Assembly: GCF_002368415.1 (NCBI RefSeq)
Contig: NZ_AP018290.1
Coordinates: 4,105,614 to 4,169,613 of the forward strand
Direction: 5' to 3'
Source: Calothrix sp. NIES-4105
GTDB lineage: Bacteria; Cyanobacteriota; Cyanobacteriia; Cyanobacteriales; Nostocaceae
Length of the DNA: 64,000 bases
Position 1 is the stretch's first letter; every line of letters begins with the position of its first letter. Shown here piece after piece: positions 53,885 to 61,937 of the stretch. A program made the position numbers and the translations under genes. The notes under the pieces are model-generated. The model saw nothing but the letters and a program-made list of their open reading frames with translations, was not told where the DNA came from and searched no databases.

Positions 53885-55288
53885 TTATTCTGTCTTGGGT
53901 CTAGCATCTCCTTTACGGGCACGTTCCTCGTCCTCCAGTTCTCGTAAAATCCTTTGGATATGCTCGTATTGCTCTCGATAGCGCCTTTGGTCATCCGGTG
54001 GCATTTGGCGATACTCATCCAATGCACCTGCATTGGGTTGTCTGATGTTTTGAAGGGTTTGACCTCGACTCAACGGGCGCAATCCAGGCACGTTAGCTGT
54101 CACTGTCCAATAGAGAGCTAGAAATTCGCGTGTATGTGAATTCTGGATAGGTTGCTGACTCTGTTCGGTTGTTCTGGAACTAAAAGGGTCTGCAATCCCG
54201 CCAATGATACCACCCAAGACAGCACTACCAGCTAATCCTAGCCCTATGGCGAGGGGGCTAAGGCTTGCACCTGCTGCCGCCGCAATGCCAAAACCAATTC
54301 CTCCAAGTGCGGCGCCTCCAAGAATTCCTGCCCCGATGCCAAGTAAGGTACTACCTACAGTTCTTCCACCACTTTGTTGTTGGCTTACAGGCGCCCGTTG
54401 CCCGACATGTTGCAGTTCGTGTCCGATAGTGCGTGCGCGTTGGTCAAAGCGTTGGCGAAAGCGGTTAAAAAAGCGAGAACCAATTTTGATTGTTTGAGGC
54501 TGCCCCAAACGGGCAAAACCCGTTTCTACGTCATGAGGGTCTGAGTGGAAGTCCGGATCGTAGACGATGCTAGCTAGAGTAGGTGGTCGCTGATAGTAGG
54601 TATCTATAATTAAATCCAACGCGCGCTGCCGATTTGCTGGGTCTTCGGATTCACCCAGTCGGATTATCTCTTCCTTACGAGAATCTGCAACCTGTCGCTG
54701 GATAGCTGTTGCTGCGGAACCCGAAGAGAGTTGTATATGCTGACCAGCTGCAATCGCTTGGCTTGCTTGGTCTGCTTCTGCTTCTAACGAGGCATTGTCA
54801 GAGATGGCTTCCAAATTGCTGACAGTGTTACTACCCTCTTGCTGTACCACATGCACTAGTTCGTGAGCCAGCAGTTGCTGTCCTGAGTTGCTCTCTGGTG
54901 CGTATTGTTGGCTCCTAAACATAATATTTTGTCCTACAGTGTAAGCTAATGCATTTACCGCTATTGCTGACTCTGCTGCCTTTGCGTCTGTATGTACCCG
55001 TACCTGGCTAAAGTCGCGGTTAAAATGGGATTCCATCTCAACACGAGTATTGGCATCGAGAGGCTGACCGGGCGATTGCAACACTTCATGGACAATTGGC
55101 GGAACTTGTGAAGGTTTATCCGGACGAGTTGCACGGCGCTGGAGATTCACTTGTCTTTTCTGACAATAGGTATTATTTGATACTGTCAGGCTACGCTGCC
55201 CGCAGCTAGCAGATTTGCGCTGGAGTAATCCTGTAGAAACAGGGGTATCAGGATTTAAGGTGGTTTGGACTAGCGCGCGCTCAGTCAT
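53885..55288 (-). CDS. DUF4157 (eCIS core) protein with two HExxH motifs and a glycine-zipper hairpin
   Basis: 467 residues. It starts with 'LLQRKSASCGQ', a relative of the 'LQRKCASCGQ' at the start of the other DUF4157 protein, but with most ribbon cysteines lost. DUF4157 spans about residues 65-155: 'SPGQPLDANTRVEMESHFNR', 'VRVHTDAKAAESA' and the zincin motif 'LLAHELVHVVQQEG' near residue 142. A second motif 'TIGHELQHVGQ' lies near 290, followed by a long hydrophobic Gly-rich segment (about 305-365) that looks able to insert in membranes. DUF4157 proteins are typical CIS-linked cargo or toxin carriers; a zinc protease with a membrane-active tail is a plausible effector. This is inference. 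Confidence 0.85.
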   Translation of the reverse strand: MTERALVQTTLNPDTPVSTGLLQRKSASCGQRSLTVSNNTYCQKRQVNLQRRATRPDKPSQVPPIVHEVLQSPGQPLDANTRVEMESHFNRDFSQVRVHTDAKAAESAIAVNALAYTVGQNIMFRSQQYAPESNSGQQLLAHELVHVVQQEGSNTVSNLEAISDNASLEAEADQASQAIAAGQHIQLSSGSAATAIQRQVADSRKEEIIRLGESEDPANRQRALDLIIDTYYQRPPTLASIVYDPDFHSDPHDVETGFARLGQPQTIKIGSRFFNRFRQRFDQRARTIGHELQHVGQRAPVSQQQSGGRTVGSTLLGIGAGILGGAALGGIGFGIAAAAGASLSPLAIGLGLAGSAVLGGIIGGIADPFSSRTTEQSQQPIQNSHTREFLALYWTVTANVPGLRPLSRGQTLQNIRQPNAGALDEYRQMPPDDQRRYREQYEHIQRILRELEDEERARKGDARPKTE

Positions 55289-55364
55289 AAAACTAACTCT
55301 CTAAGGATTTATCGGCTGAAATGGACAAATTTGGTTCTACTGGACTGGCTCTCTAGTAATTTAG

Positions 55365-56564
55365 TCAACAGCTATCAATTCCCTGACTGCGGCGGGGCAA
55401 AGGATGAATCAGCAAGTGAAATACACCAGGAGTTCTTTCAATCAATTCAATAAAACCAGAAGTGTGCTGGAGTTGCAGGATTAGTTCTGCCAGTGCTGTA
55501 GCCATTGGGCGAGTCATGACTTTCTGCTTGCTAGAAAGAGAGTAGTGTTGTATTAGACCTGCTTGACTCTTAATTTTGCTAACCGATATTTGAATACCCA
55601 GGTAGGTACAACCAATATGAATATTTGAAATATTAGCACTTTCACTTGTGAGGTTAGAGGTTAGTTCAATGGCTTGAGCAACTTCTTTGACATGATGTGG
55701 GTGGAGCAGTTCATATCTAACCATTTTTTGCAACCGTCTTTTGAAAGTAACCGTTATCATGGCTATACCCACATAAGCAAACACTCCTAAATGCCACTGC
55801 TGTAATGGAAGACAACCGAAATTTTCTGCTAACACTACAGCAAATATTAAGATAAGGGAAGTCCACTGCGCTTCTGAGAAACCCCAGAAATAGTAACGCT
55901 CCGGATCTCCTCGTAAAAACTCGAAATGAAAACGCCCCAAACCATAGGTGATAACATACCAAGCTAAGGCAGTACCTAGTAAGTAATTATTCAACACGAA
56001 ATAACAACCTACTAAAACAATGCACAGAACCCAGAGGGATTCAATTGCCTGAATAGGAAACAAACGTACCCCAACATAGTAGGGTGTAAAACCAGCAGCA
56101 ACATGTTCGGTCTGGTATCGGATTCCCCAACGGTAAGGTCGTCCATGACAGCAACCAACCATGAGGCAACCAATCCGCCCACAAGCTAGGAATATGCCGA
56201 TGCCCAGGATAGTAGTGTCAAGGTAGGGCAAGATAGGCTGATTCAGGCGCCACAGTAATGCAGTCGTGACAATTAGCACGGTCGTGCTATGGTGATAGTA
56301 GACTAATTGCTCCTTTCCTGTAAAAATTTTTATCAATATTACTAGGATAAAAAAAGTGCATACTGCTGCTAAAATTATTGTCCCGACAATCGAAAATGCA
56401 AGGCTTTGATAGGTTGCTAGGCTAAATGCTAAAGTGATAGCAACCAATAATCCTATATAGCCAAAGACTTGAAAAGCAGGCAAGCTAAAGCTACCCAACA
56501 AGATAGTAGGACGAATAAAGGAGCCGAGGTAACAGCTTAGTGCTGGATAGACGAGTATTTTCAT
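55365..56564 (-). CDS. Prolipoprotein diacylglyceryl transferase (Lgt)-like membrane protein
   Basis: 399 residues with about seven to nine hydrophobic segments. The Lgt signature region reads 'ACGRIGCLMVGCCHGRPYRW' near residue 130 (canonical Lgt has GRxGNFxNGE), and 'RLFPIQAIESL' and 'GRFHFEFLRGDPERY' near 213 match other Lgt motifs, so it belongs to the Lgt-like superfamily but has Cys where canonical enzymes have Asn. About 120 residues of cytosolic extension follow the last helix. Canonical Lgt transfers diacylglycerol to lipobox cysteines. It lies between two DUF4157 genes in a CIS locus; no lipobox was seen in the neighbours, so the substrate is unknown. Possible roles are membrane anchoring of the particle or modification of a CIS protein. 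Confidence 0.8.
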   Translation of the reverse strand: MKILVYPALSCYLGSFIRPTILLGSFSLPAFQVFGYIGLLVAITLAFSLATYQSLAFSIVGTIILAAVCTFFILVILIKIFTGKEQLVYYHHSTTVLIVTTALLWRLNQPILPYLDTTILGIGIFLACGRIGCLMVGCCHGRPYRWGIRYQTEHVAAGFTPYYVGVRLFPIQAIESLWVLCIVLVGCYFVLNNYLLGTALAWYVITYGLGRFHFEFLRGDPERYYFWGFSEAQWTSLILIFAVVLAENFGCLPLQQWHLGVFAYVGIAMITVTFKRRLQKMVRYELLHPHHVKEVAQAIELTSNLTSESANISNIHIGCTYLGIQISVSKIKSQAGLIQHYSLSSKQKVMTRPMATALAELILQLQHTSGFIELIERTPGVFHLLIHPLPRRSQGIDSC

Positions 56565-56582
56565 TTTTTATTGTTCCATCTA

Positions 56583-56969
56583 TCAAAACGATAAGTATTC
56601 GTTAATAATCCTGCGACCTTCCTCTTGCAATAGAACGTACACCCGCTCTTGTCCAAATTCCTTCTCTTTCCACTGCCAGGAACGATTTTCTTGGTTCCAG
56701 CTAAGACAGTTGTTGATTGGAAGGAAGGGTTGAATTTCTTTGCTGGTTAGTATTTTCCAACGATACTGAACATCATTAGAATAATAGGCGTAGACAATTA
56801 GCTTGCGCCAGTACAACTCTTGTAGTGCCTCATTTACTTGATCTAATAAGTTTTCTAAAGAACCAGCAGTTGACTCCACGAGAATAGTGTTTACAATCGT
56901 GGGTATATTTTCTTCACCAGCTTCTGAAAGAAGCCTCAGTATGTGTATCTGGAGCGGTGCTAATTGCAT
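56583..56969 (-). CDS. Small winged-helix-like protein between DUF4157 and Lgt-like genes
   Basis: The start at 56969 (MQLAPLQIHILRLLSEAGEE) is directly after the TGA of the upstream DUF4157 gene (56971-56973), with one base between them; an upstream TTG would give five more residues and an overlap. 129 residues. 'LQIHILRLLSEAGEENIPTI' and 'LLDQVNEALQELYWRKLIVY' look like a winged helix, and 'VYVLLQEEGRRIINEYLSF' closes the protein. Either a DNA- or protein-binding adaptor, or the immunity protein for the large DUF4157 protein's C-terminal domain, given its position directly downstream. No known family was recognised. Confidence 0.6.
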   Translation of the reverse strand: MQLAPLQIHILRLLSEAGEENIPTIVNTILVESTAGSLENLLDQVNEALQELYWRKLIVYAYYSNDVQYRWKILTSKEIQPFLPINNCLSWNQENRSWQWKEKEFGQERVYVLLQEEGRRIINEYLSF

Positions 56970-56970
56970 A

Positions 56971-59406
56971 TCAATCTCTATCAATAATGGTTGTGTGATC
57001 GCCCCAAGGTTGGTCGGGTCCGCTTCTGTAGCGATAGTAGTACGAATTTAAGTGTTTTTCTATCGGTTCATCTCGATACGTCGTGCCAGGTCTGGGCATA
57101 ATTCTAATTTCTTCACCCGTCGTACTATTGCGATAGATTTGTCCTCCTTCACCACTAGTAGGTCGTTCAAATCTAAAACTTCTATCCCGCAATTCGCTCT
57201 CTATACGACTCCTACCCCAAATTGGGTTAATCCACAAAGGACCACCCTGTCGTAGAGTGATTTGAACTGTCTCACCTGTATCAGGATGGCGGTAGAAGAC
57301 TGATCGAGCATCCCCACTCATACCATGCTGGACAAATCCCTCATCTCTGAGCCTACTTGTATCTGTTGTGGTAGCGCTGCTGAGTGTTCTTGTGGGAGTT
57401 GTTTGGGGAGAAGCGCCACGGGGGGTCGTACCAGGGCGAATCACAGTTGGTTGAGGTCTGCCCCTAGAAGAAGTTGAAGTAGATGTTCTTGTTCCAGTTG
57501 TTCCCTGCCCTGGAATTCCACCTGTCCTACCGGAGCCGATTGTACCTCCACCTGTTGTGCCGCCGCCAGTTGTACCACCACTGCTTGTTGTGCCGCCACC
57601 TGTTGTGCCGCCACTTGTGGCACCGCCGCCCGTTGTTGCACCTGCGGCACGAGGAACTGCTGGGCGAACCGGAGCAGCGATGGGGCTTTGGTCGGTAGCA
57701 AGTGGAGGAGGGGTCGTTCGTCTCATACCCGCTGCACCCGCCACAGCTCCCGTAAAGTCCTGATCGACAGGTCGGGATTGACTACTGCTGACACGGTTCC
57801 CTTCATCATCTTTTAAAGGCAAACAGTTGCATTGTAGCGGGCTAGATAAACCACCACTAGTAACACCTGGACCTTGGCGCGGTTCAGGTAGTATAACCAA
57901 AGGTCTACGATTGGGATCGATGAATGCTGGTCCAGAGGAAGGTGCCTGTAGACATCGCCAAGTACACACACAGCCCGAAGCAACTGCTCCTGTATTGACA
58001 ACCTGCCAGGAATAGCCTTCCGGGCATCTTCCACCACCACATCGCTGCAATCGCAGTTTTGCCTTCAGATTTGGCTTGGCTTTTTTGACAATCTTACCCA
58101 CAAACTGCTTCACTCCACCCCACAGCGTTGCTACTGCTTGAATTGCAGATTCATCTGCTGCTTCTTCCAATTCAGTGTCGTTTGTTGAATCTGTTAAATC
58201 TTTTGAGATAGGATTAGCAACAGCGCTCCCCTGTTGAATTGTGTGAGCTAATTCGTGAGCAATCAGCACGTCACCAATCAATGTACCTGGTTGATATTCT
58301 CCTCTTCCGAACGCAATATTATTACCAATCGTAAATGCCCGCGCGTTAAGGTTTGTTGCCATTGACGCTGCTTTTGCATCAGTATGAATACGCACGCCTG
58401 CGAAGTTATATCCGAAAGCTGACTCCATTTGCTGTCGTGTGCCAACATTGAGGGGTTGTCCGGCACCAAGTTGGGACTGAATTACCTGTGGGCTTGTGGT
58501 TGTAATTGGCGAACTTCCCTCATGTCCTTTGAACTGGATGTTACTTGTATCTAAAGAAGTGGGACTTTCCGCAGCTTGCGGTAAAGTTGTGGTATCCGGC
58601 ATCCCGGTCGATATGCCTTCGGGTACACCTGTTACCTCGCCCGTTGCAGCCCAAACCGTCACCGCATGACGAACACGCTCAACTACCACAGGAATATACG
58701 CACGGGCATTAGTTGCACTGGCTGCTTCAGGAGCATAGCGACGCAATGCATATTCAAGCTGCTGGCTGGTGCGGTTGCCATAGTACCCAAACCAGAAGTC
58801 CAAATAAGGGCAGCCTTCTGTCGAACGCTTGGTAGGAGCCAAGGCAGCATCCGCAGCCGTACACACCTCGACATGGAGCAGGGTAAGAAACTCGCTTTTA
58901 CGCATTTGACCTGCCTCAACTGTCTCCGCATCATCCTCTACTAACAAGCTAGCAGATGCCTGTCTTGGTGATGTAGCAATACCACGATCATTTGCAACTG
59001 CCCGCTGAATCTTGGGTGATGTCTTTGATATGGAGCCAGACGCTAAAACGCCTGCCTGATTTAAACTGCTCAGGGTATGAACAACTTTATTGGCAATATG
59101 TTCAGCCTCTTGCTCTTCGGGATCGTCGATCTGGCTCATCTCCAGTTCAGTCATCTTGTTGGTCTGTGCTGGCACACGACTAAAATCATAGTTGAAGGAT
59201 GAGGTTGGCAAGAAAGGGGTATATGGACTACTCGCAGCACTATCACGCGCAGGCTGAATCAAAGTGTTCCGCTTCTTCTTACACCCCTCACATTCCCCAC
59301 CCGCAACTGTGTACTGCCCGCAAGATGCACACTTGCGCTGCAAAATTACACCCTGAGACAGCAGTGATGTCGTTGGTGTATGCTGCGCTACTGTCTGCTT
59401 ACCCAT
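56971..59406 (-). CDS. Large DUF4157 (eCIS core) protein with a candidate C-terminal effector domain
   Basis: 811 residues. The N-terminal zinc ribbon 'LQRKCASCGQYTVAGGECEG' 'CKKKR' (CxxC..CxxC) is shared by many CIS-linked DUF4157 proteins. DUF4157 spans about 305-395: 'SQLGAGQPLNVGTRQQMESA', 'VRIHTDAKAASMA' and the zincin motif 'LIAHELAHTIQQG' near 385. A Cys-rich stretch ('CNCLPLKDDEGN') follows, then a Gly/Thr low-complexity linker (about 585-640). The last 130 residues hold two related blocks: 'YRHPDTGETVQITLRQGG' and 'YRNSTTGEEIRIMPRPGTTY'. A zincin plus flexible linker plus distinct C-terminal domain is the layout of a polymorphic toxin. The C-terminal domain is not one I recognise. 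Confidence 0.8.
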   Translation of the reverse strand: MGKQTVAQHTPTTSLLSQGVILQRKCASCGQYTVAGGECEGCKKKRNTLIQPARDSAASSPYTPFLPTSSFNYDFSRVPAQTNKMTELEMSQIDDPEEQEAEHIANKVVHTLSSLNQAGVLASGSISKTSPKIQRAVANDRGIATSPRQASASLLVEDDAETVEAGQMRKSEFLTLLHVEVCTAADAALAPTKRSTEGCPYLDFWFGYYGNRTSQQLEYALRRYAPEAASATNARAYIPVVVERVRHAVTVWAATGEVTGVPEGISTGMPDTTTLPQAAESPTSLDTSNIQFKGHEGSSPITTTSPQVIQSQLGAGQPLNVGTRQQMESAFGYNFAGVRIHTDAKAASMATNLNARAFTIGNNIAFGRGEYQPGTLIGDVLIAHELAHTIQQGSAVANPISKDLTDSTNDTELEEAADESAIQAVATLWGGVKQFVGKIVKKAKPNLKAKLRLQRCGGGRCPEGYSWQVVNTGAVASGCVCTWRCLQAPSSGPAFIDPNRRPLVILPEPRQGPGVTSGGLSSPLQCNCLPLKDDEGNRVSSSQSRPVDQDFTGAVAGAAGMRRTTPPPLATDQSPIAAPVRPAVPRAAGATTGGGATSGGTTGGGTTSSGGTTGGGTTGGGTIGSGRTGGIPGQGTTGTRTSTSTSSRGRPQPTVIRPGTTPRGASPQTTPTRTLSSATTTDTSRLRDEGFVQHGMSGDARSVFYRHPDTGETVQITLRQGGPLWINPIWGRSRIESELRDRSFRFERPTSGEGGQIYRNSTTGEEIRIMPRPGTTYRDEPIEKHLNSYYYRYRSGPDQPWGDHTTIIDRD

Positions 59407-59660
59407 TGTCCCATCCCCCGATATACAGTTTGGGCAATTTGCTCCCCTATCTGCGTGTAATTGTTAGTATCAGTAATTTGCATACTACCACCATCTACAC
59501 GAGGCACGGCGCCACCAATGACTAAGCTCGGAGCTAACCCACCAACAGCCAAAAGGCGCCTTAATTCCATCTCCACTGCTGCCTGTAACAAAGGTCGCTG
59601 GGCATGAGGAATACACACACCATCCAAAATCAATCGCTCAATTTGCAGGTTAATATTCAT
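59388..59660 (-). CDS. Small conserved CIS-associated protein, 90 aa
   Basis: 'MNINLQIERLILDGVCIPHA' followed by 'QRPLLQAAVEMELRRLLAVG', an amphipathic helical start seen in small proteins next to DUF4157 genes of CIS loci, then 'GEQIAQTVYRGMGQWV'. It overlaps the start of the large DUF4157 gene by 19 bp, which implies translational coupling and a partner or chaperone role for that protein. No enzymatic motif. Confidence 0.7.
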   Translation of the reverse strand: MNINLQIERLILDGVCIPHAQRPLLQAAVEMELRRLLAVGGLAPSLVIGGAVPRVDGGSMQITDTNNYTQIGEQIAQTVYRGMGQWVSRQ

Positions 59661-59797
59661 ACTCTGCTCCTAATTTTCAAATAATTTGTTCGTAAAAATC
59701 TCACTAAAACTTAAATCTCTTACCTCTATGTTCTCTGTGACGGGCGTGGTAAAATAAAAAACTTATAAATCGTAAATAACACAGATATAAGGGTGAT

Positions 59798-61870
59798 TTA
59801 CCCAGGCGCCCCCACTGGTTCTGAATAGCGAAAATCGACTTCATTAATTGGTCTATCTAACTTACGAAACTCTGCCCGCGCGCTTTGTAAAACTAAAGGC
59901 ATAGTTACCCCCGTCCCTTTCTGTGCTGCTAAAAAAGCAGCATTAAGAGCAATGTTATGAATGTTACCTCCTGTTAAATTCAATCTTGCCAACCGAGCAA
60001 AATCTAAGTTTTCTGTCGGTACTTCTTTAGGAAACACCTTTTGCCATATTTTCTGCCGTTCGCTGGGGTTGGGAAATTGGAAGGTGACGATAAACCGCAG
60101 GCGCCTTACAAAAGCATGGTCTAAAGCATTTCGCATATTAGTAGCCAGTATCGCTAAACCACGAAAGGCTTCCATTCGTTGCAATAAATAGTTAATTTCA
60201 ATATTGGCATAACGGTCGTGAGAGTCTTTAACTTCGCTACGTTTACCAAATAAAGCATCAGCTTCATCAAAAAAGAGTATTGCCCCTCCATCTTCTGCTG
60301 CATCAAACAGGCGCCGCAGGTTTTTCTCAGTTTCCCCAATATATTTACTTACGACTGCAGACAAATCAATTCGGTATAGATTCAAACGTAGCTCATTCGC
60401 AATTACCTCAACCGCCATTGTTTTACCCGTACCGCTTTCCCCTGCAAATAAAGCACTAATACCCAAGCCGCGATTCATGCAGTTTTCAAATCCCCATTCT
60501 TGGTAAACTTTACTACGCTGTTTTACTTGGTCGGCAATTTGCTGCAATAAGCTGGTTTCTTCTGAAGGTAAAACAATATTTTCCCAAGTGGCTTTAGAAT
60601 TGAGACGCTGTGCCAAAATATCTAATTGGGGACGGGTATTTACTAAACAAGCAGACCAAAGTTGGTTGTGTAAATTATTATTTGATGCTTTATTGAGTAC
60701 AGTTTGAGTAATTTGGTAAATTGTAGGCAAGTTCAGGTTAAACTGGCTGGCTAATTGGGCTGGAATTTCATCTGCCATATTGCCTAATGCTCTTTCCCAA
60801 AGCTGCTTTTGTTCTGAGGGAGTAGGTTTTTCAATATCTATAGGAATGGTTGAACGACCATTATTAAAGCAAATTTCCCGACTGCTGAGAAATAATAAGC
60901 TGTTGATGCGATTTAAGAAACGGTACAGGTGAGCGTTTTGTGCTTCTGTTGAGGTAGTGATTTCTTGAGCATCTAGGTAAAGGATAATTGGTAAAAGTAA
61001 ACTTTCCCTTTCCCAAAGACGAGTAAAGGTTTCTAAATCGGCGCCAGTAGTAGGTAATAATTCTATTGATAAACGATAAACAAATAAACCTATACTTTGC
61101 GCCGCTTGTTGTGCTACAAGTTGCTTACTAGCTGAGTCTGAACCGAGAAGTTGAATAACTAAAGGAGTTTGATAGGGCTGTAAATATGAGGTAATCGCCT
61201 CTACTGCTTTTTGATGTGACAGTGGTAATTGATACTCTATATTTTTACTATCTAACGCTGAAACTAGTGAAACTAAACGGTCATCTAAGTAATTCAATCC
61301 TTTAAGGTAATTAAGAATCCGCTCATCTATCCGTAAGGAACTAGTCGTCAGAGGTTGGGCGCCGGGTTGGTTAATTTCTAGCAGGCGCCAGTAGCGCAGT
61401 GGACGTTCTGGTGAAAGTATATCCCAGGAAGCATCTTCAAAAAGAGTAAAAGCAAGGGCAAAGGTAGGATAATTTTGATGGGGATTGTCTTGAGCGCGCG
61501 CACAGAGGGCGCCGATACTAGTATCTAATTCAATGGCGGCACATAGCAATAAAACTTTTTTTTCAAAAGGCGATAGTCCAAGACGTTGGCTCAATATCAC
61601 CATTGCTGGAGGTGGTGATAAGGCTTCAGCACGAGACATTTCTCTGGCTCTTGCAGCGACTTTTTCATCTGTAATTACACTGTTAGCAGGAGGTAAGGCA
61701 GGTAATAAATTGCGTCCGAGAAAGCGATGTTTTGTTGGTGATGTTTCTATGCATGTCTCTTTTTCTTGTTCTATTTTTTGTACCTGTCTTTTAAGGCATA
61801 AGCGTAGCCATGACAAAGCTTTTGCCAAGTATTGTTCGTTATTATTTTGCCATTGTTCTAGGTTATTCAT
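59798..61870 (-). CDS. CIS-associated AAA+ ATPase (Afp15-type)
   Basis: 690 residues. A variable N-terminal part (about 1-430) contains two helical ATPase-like segments. The C-terminal AAA+ module has Walker A 'FAGESGTGKTMAVE' near residue 476, Walker B 'AILFFDEADALFGKRSEVKD' near 533 and the sensor region 'ILATNMRNALDHAFVRRLRF'. It belongs to the ATPase family found in every eCIS locus, where it is needed for assembly or recycling of the particle. A 13-bp hairpin (61892-61924) separates it from the DUF4255 gene. Confidence 0.92.
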   Translation of the reverse strand: MNNLEQWQNNNEQYLAKALSWLRLCLKRQVQKIEQEKETCIETSPTKHRFLGRNLLPALPPANSVITDEKVAARAREMSRAEALSPPPAMVILSQRLGLSPFEKKVLLLCAAIELDTSIGALCARAQDNPHQNYPTFALAFTLFEDASWDILSPERPLRYWRLLEINQPGAQPLTTSSLRIDERILNYLKGLNYLDDRLVSLVSALDSKNIEYQLPLSHQKAVEAITSYLQPYQTPLVIQLLGSDSASKQLVAQQAAQSIGLFVYRLSIELLPTTGADLETFTRLWERESLLLPIILYLDAQEITTSTEAQNAHLYRFLNRINSLLFLSSREICFNNGRSTIPIDIEKPTPSEQKQLWERALGNMADEIPAQLASQFNLNLPTIYQITQTVLNKASNNNLHNQLWSACLVNTRPQLDILAQRLNSKATWENIVLPSEETSLLQQIADQVKQRSKVYQEWGFENCMNRGLGISALFAGESGTGKTMAVEVIANELRLNLYRIDLSAVVSKYIGETEKNLRRLFDAAEDGGAILFFDEADALFGKRSEVKDSHDRYANIEINYLLQRMEAFRGLAILATNMRNALDHAFVRRLRFIVTFQFPNPSERQKIWQKVFPKEVPTENLDFARLARLNLTGGNIHNIALNAAFLAAQKGTGVTMPLVLQSARAEFRKLDRPINEVDFRYSEPVGAPG

Positions 61871-61891
61871 AGTTCAACATCGGTGGGTTTA

Positions 61892-61924
61892 AGATTCCCG
61901 ACTTTTTTAAGAAGTCGGGAATCT
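61892..61924 (-). repeat. Intercistronic hairpin before the AAA+ ATPase gene
   Basis: AGATTCCCGACTT (61892-61904) pairs perfectly with AAGTCGGGAATCT (61912-61924) around a 7-base loop. A 13-bp stem in the 67-bp gap between the DUF4255 and ATPase genes. Read on the minus strand, it precedes the ATPase ATG by 21 bp. It may damp read-through or protect the upstream mRNA. Similar GATTCCCGACTT hairpins are dispersed in cyanobacterial genomes, so it may be just a repeat. Confidence 0.7.
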
Positions 61925-61937
61925 GGAATACAAGAGA

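Noticed and set aside
57441-57763. Overlapping Pro/Val- and Gln-rich frames in the large DUF4157 gene
   Set aside because: Produced by the Gly/Thr low-complexity linker in other frames.
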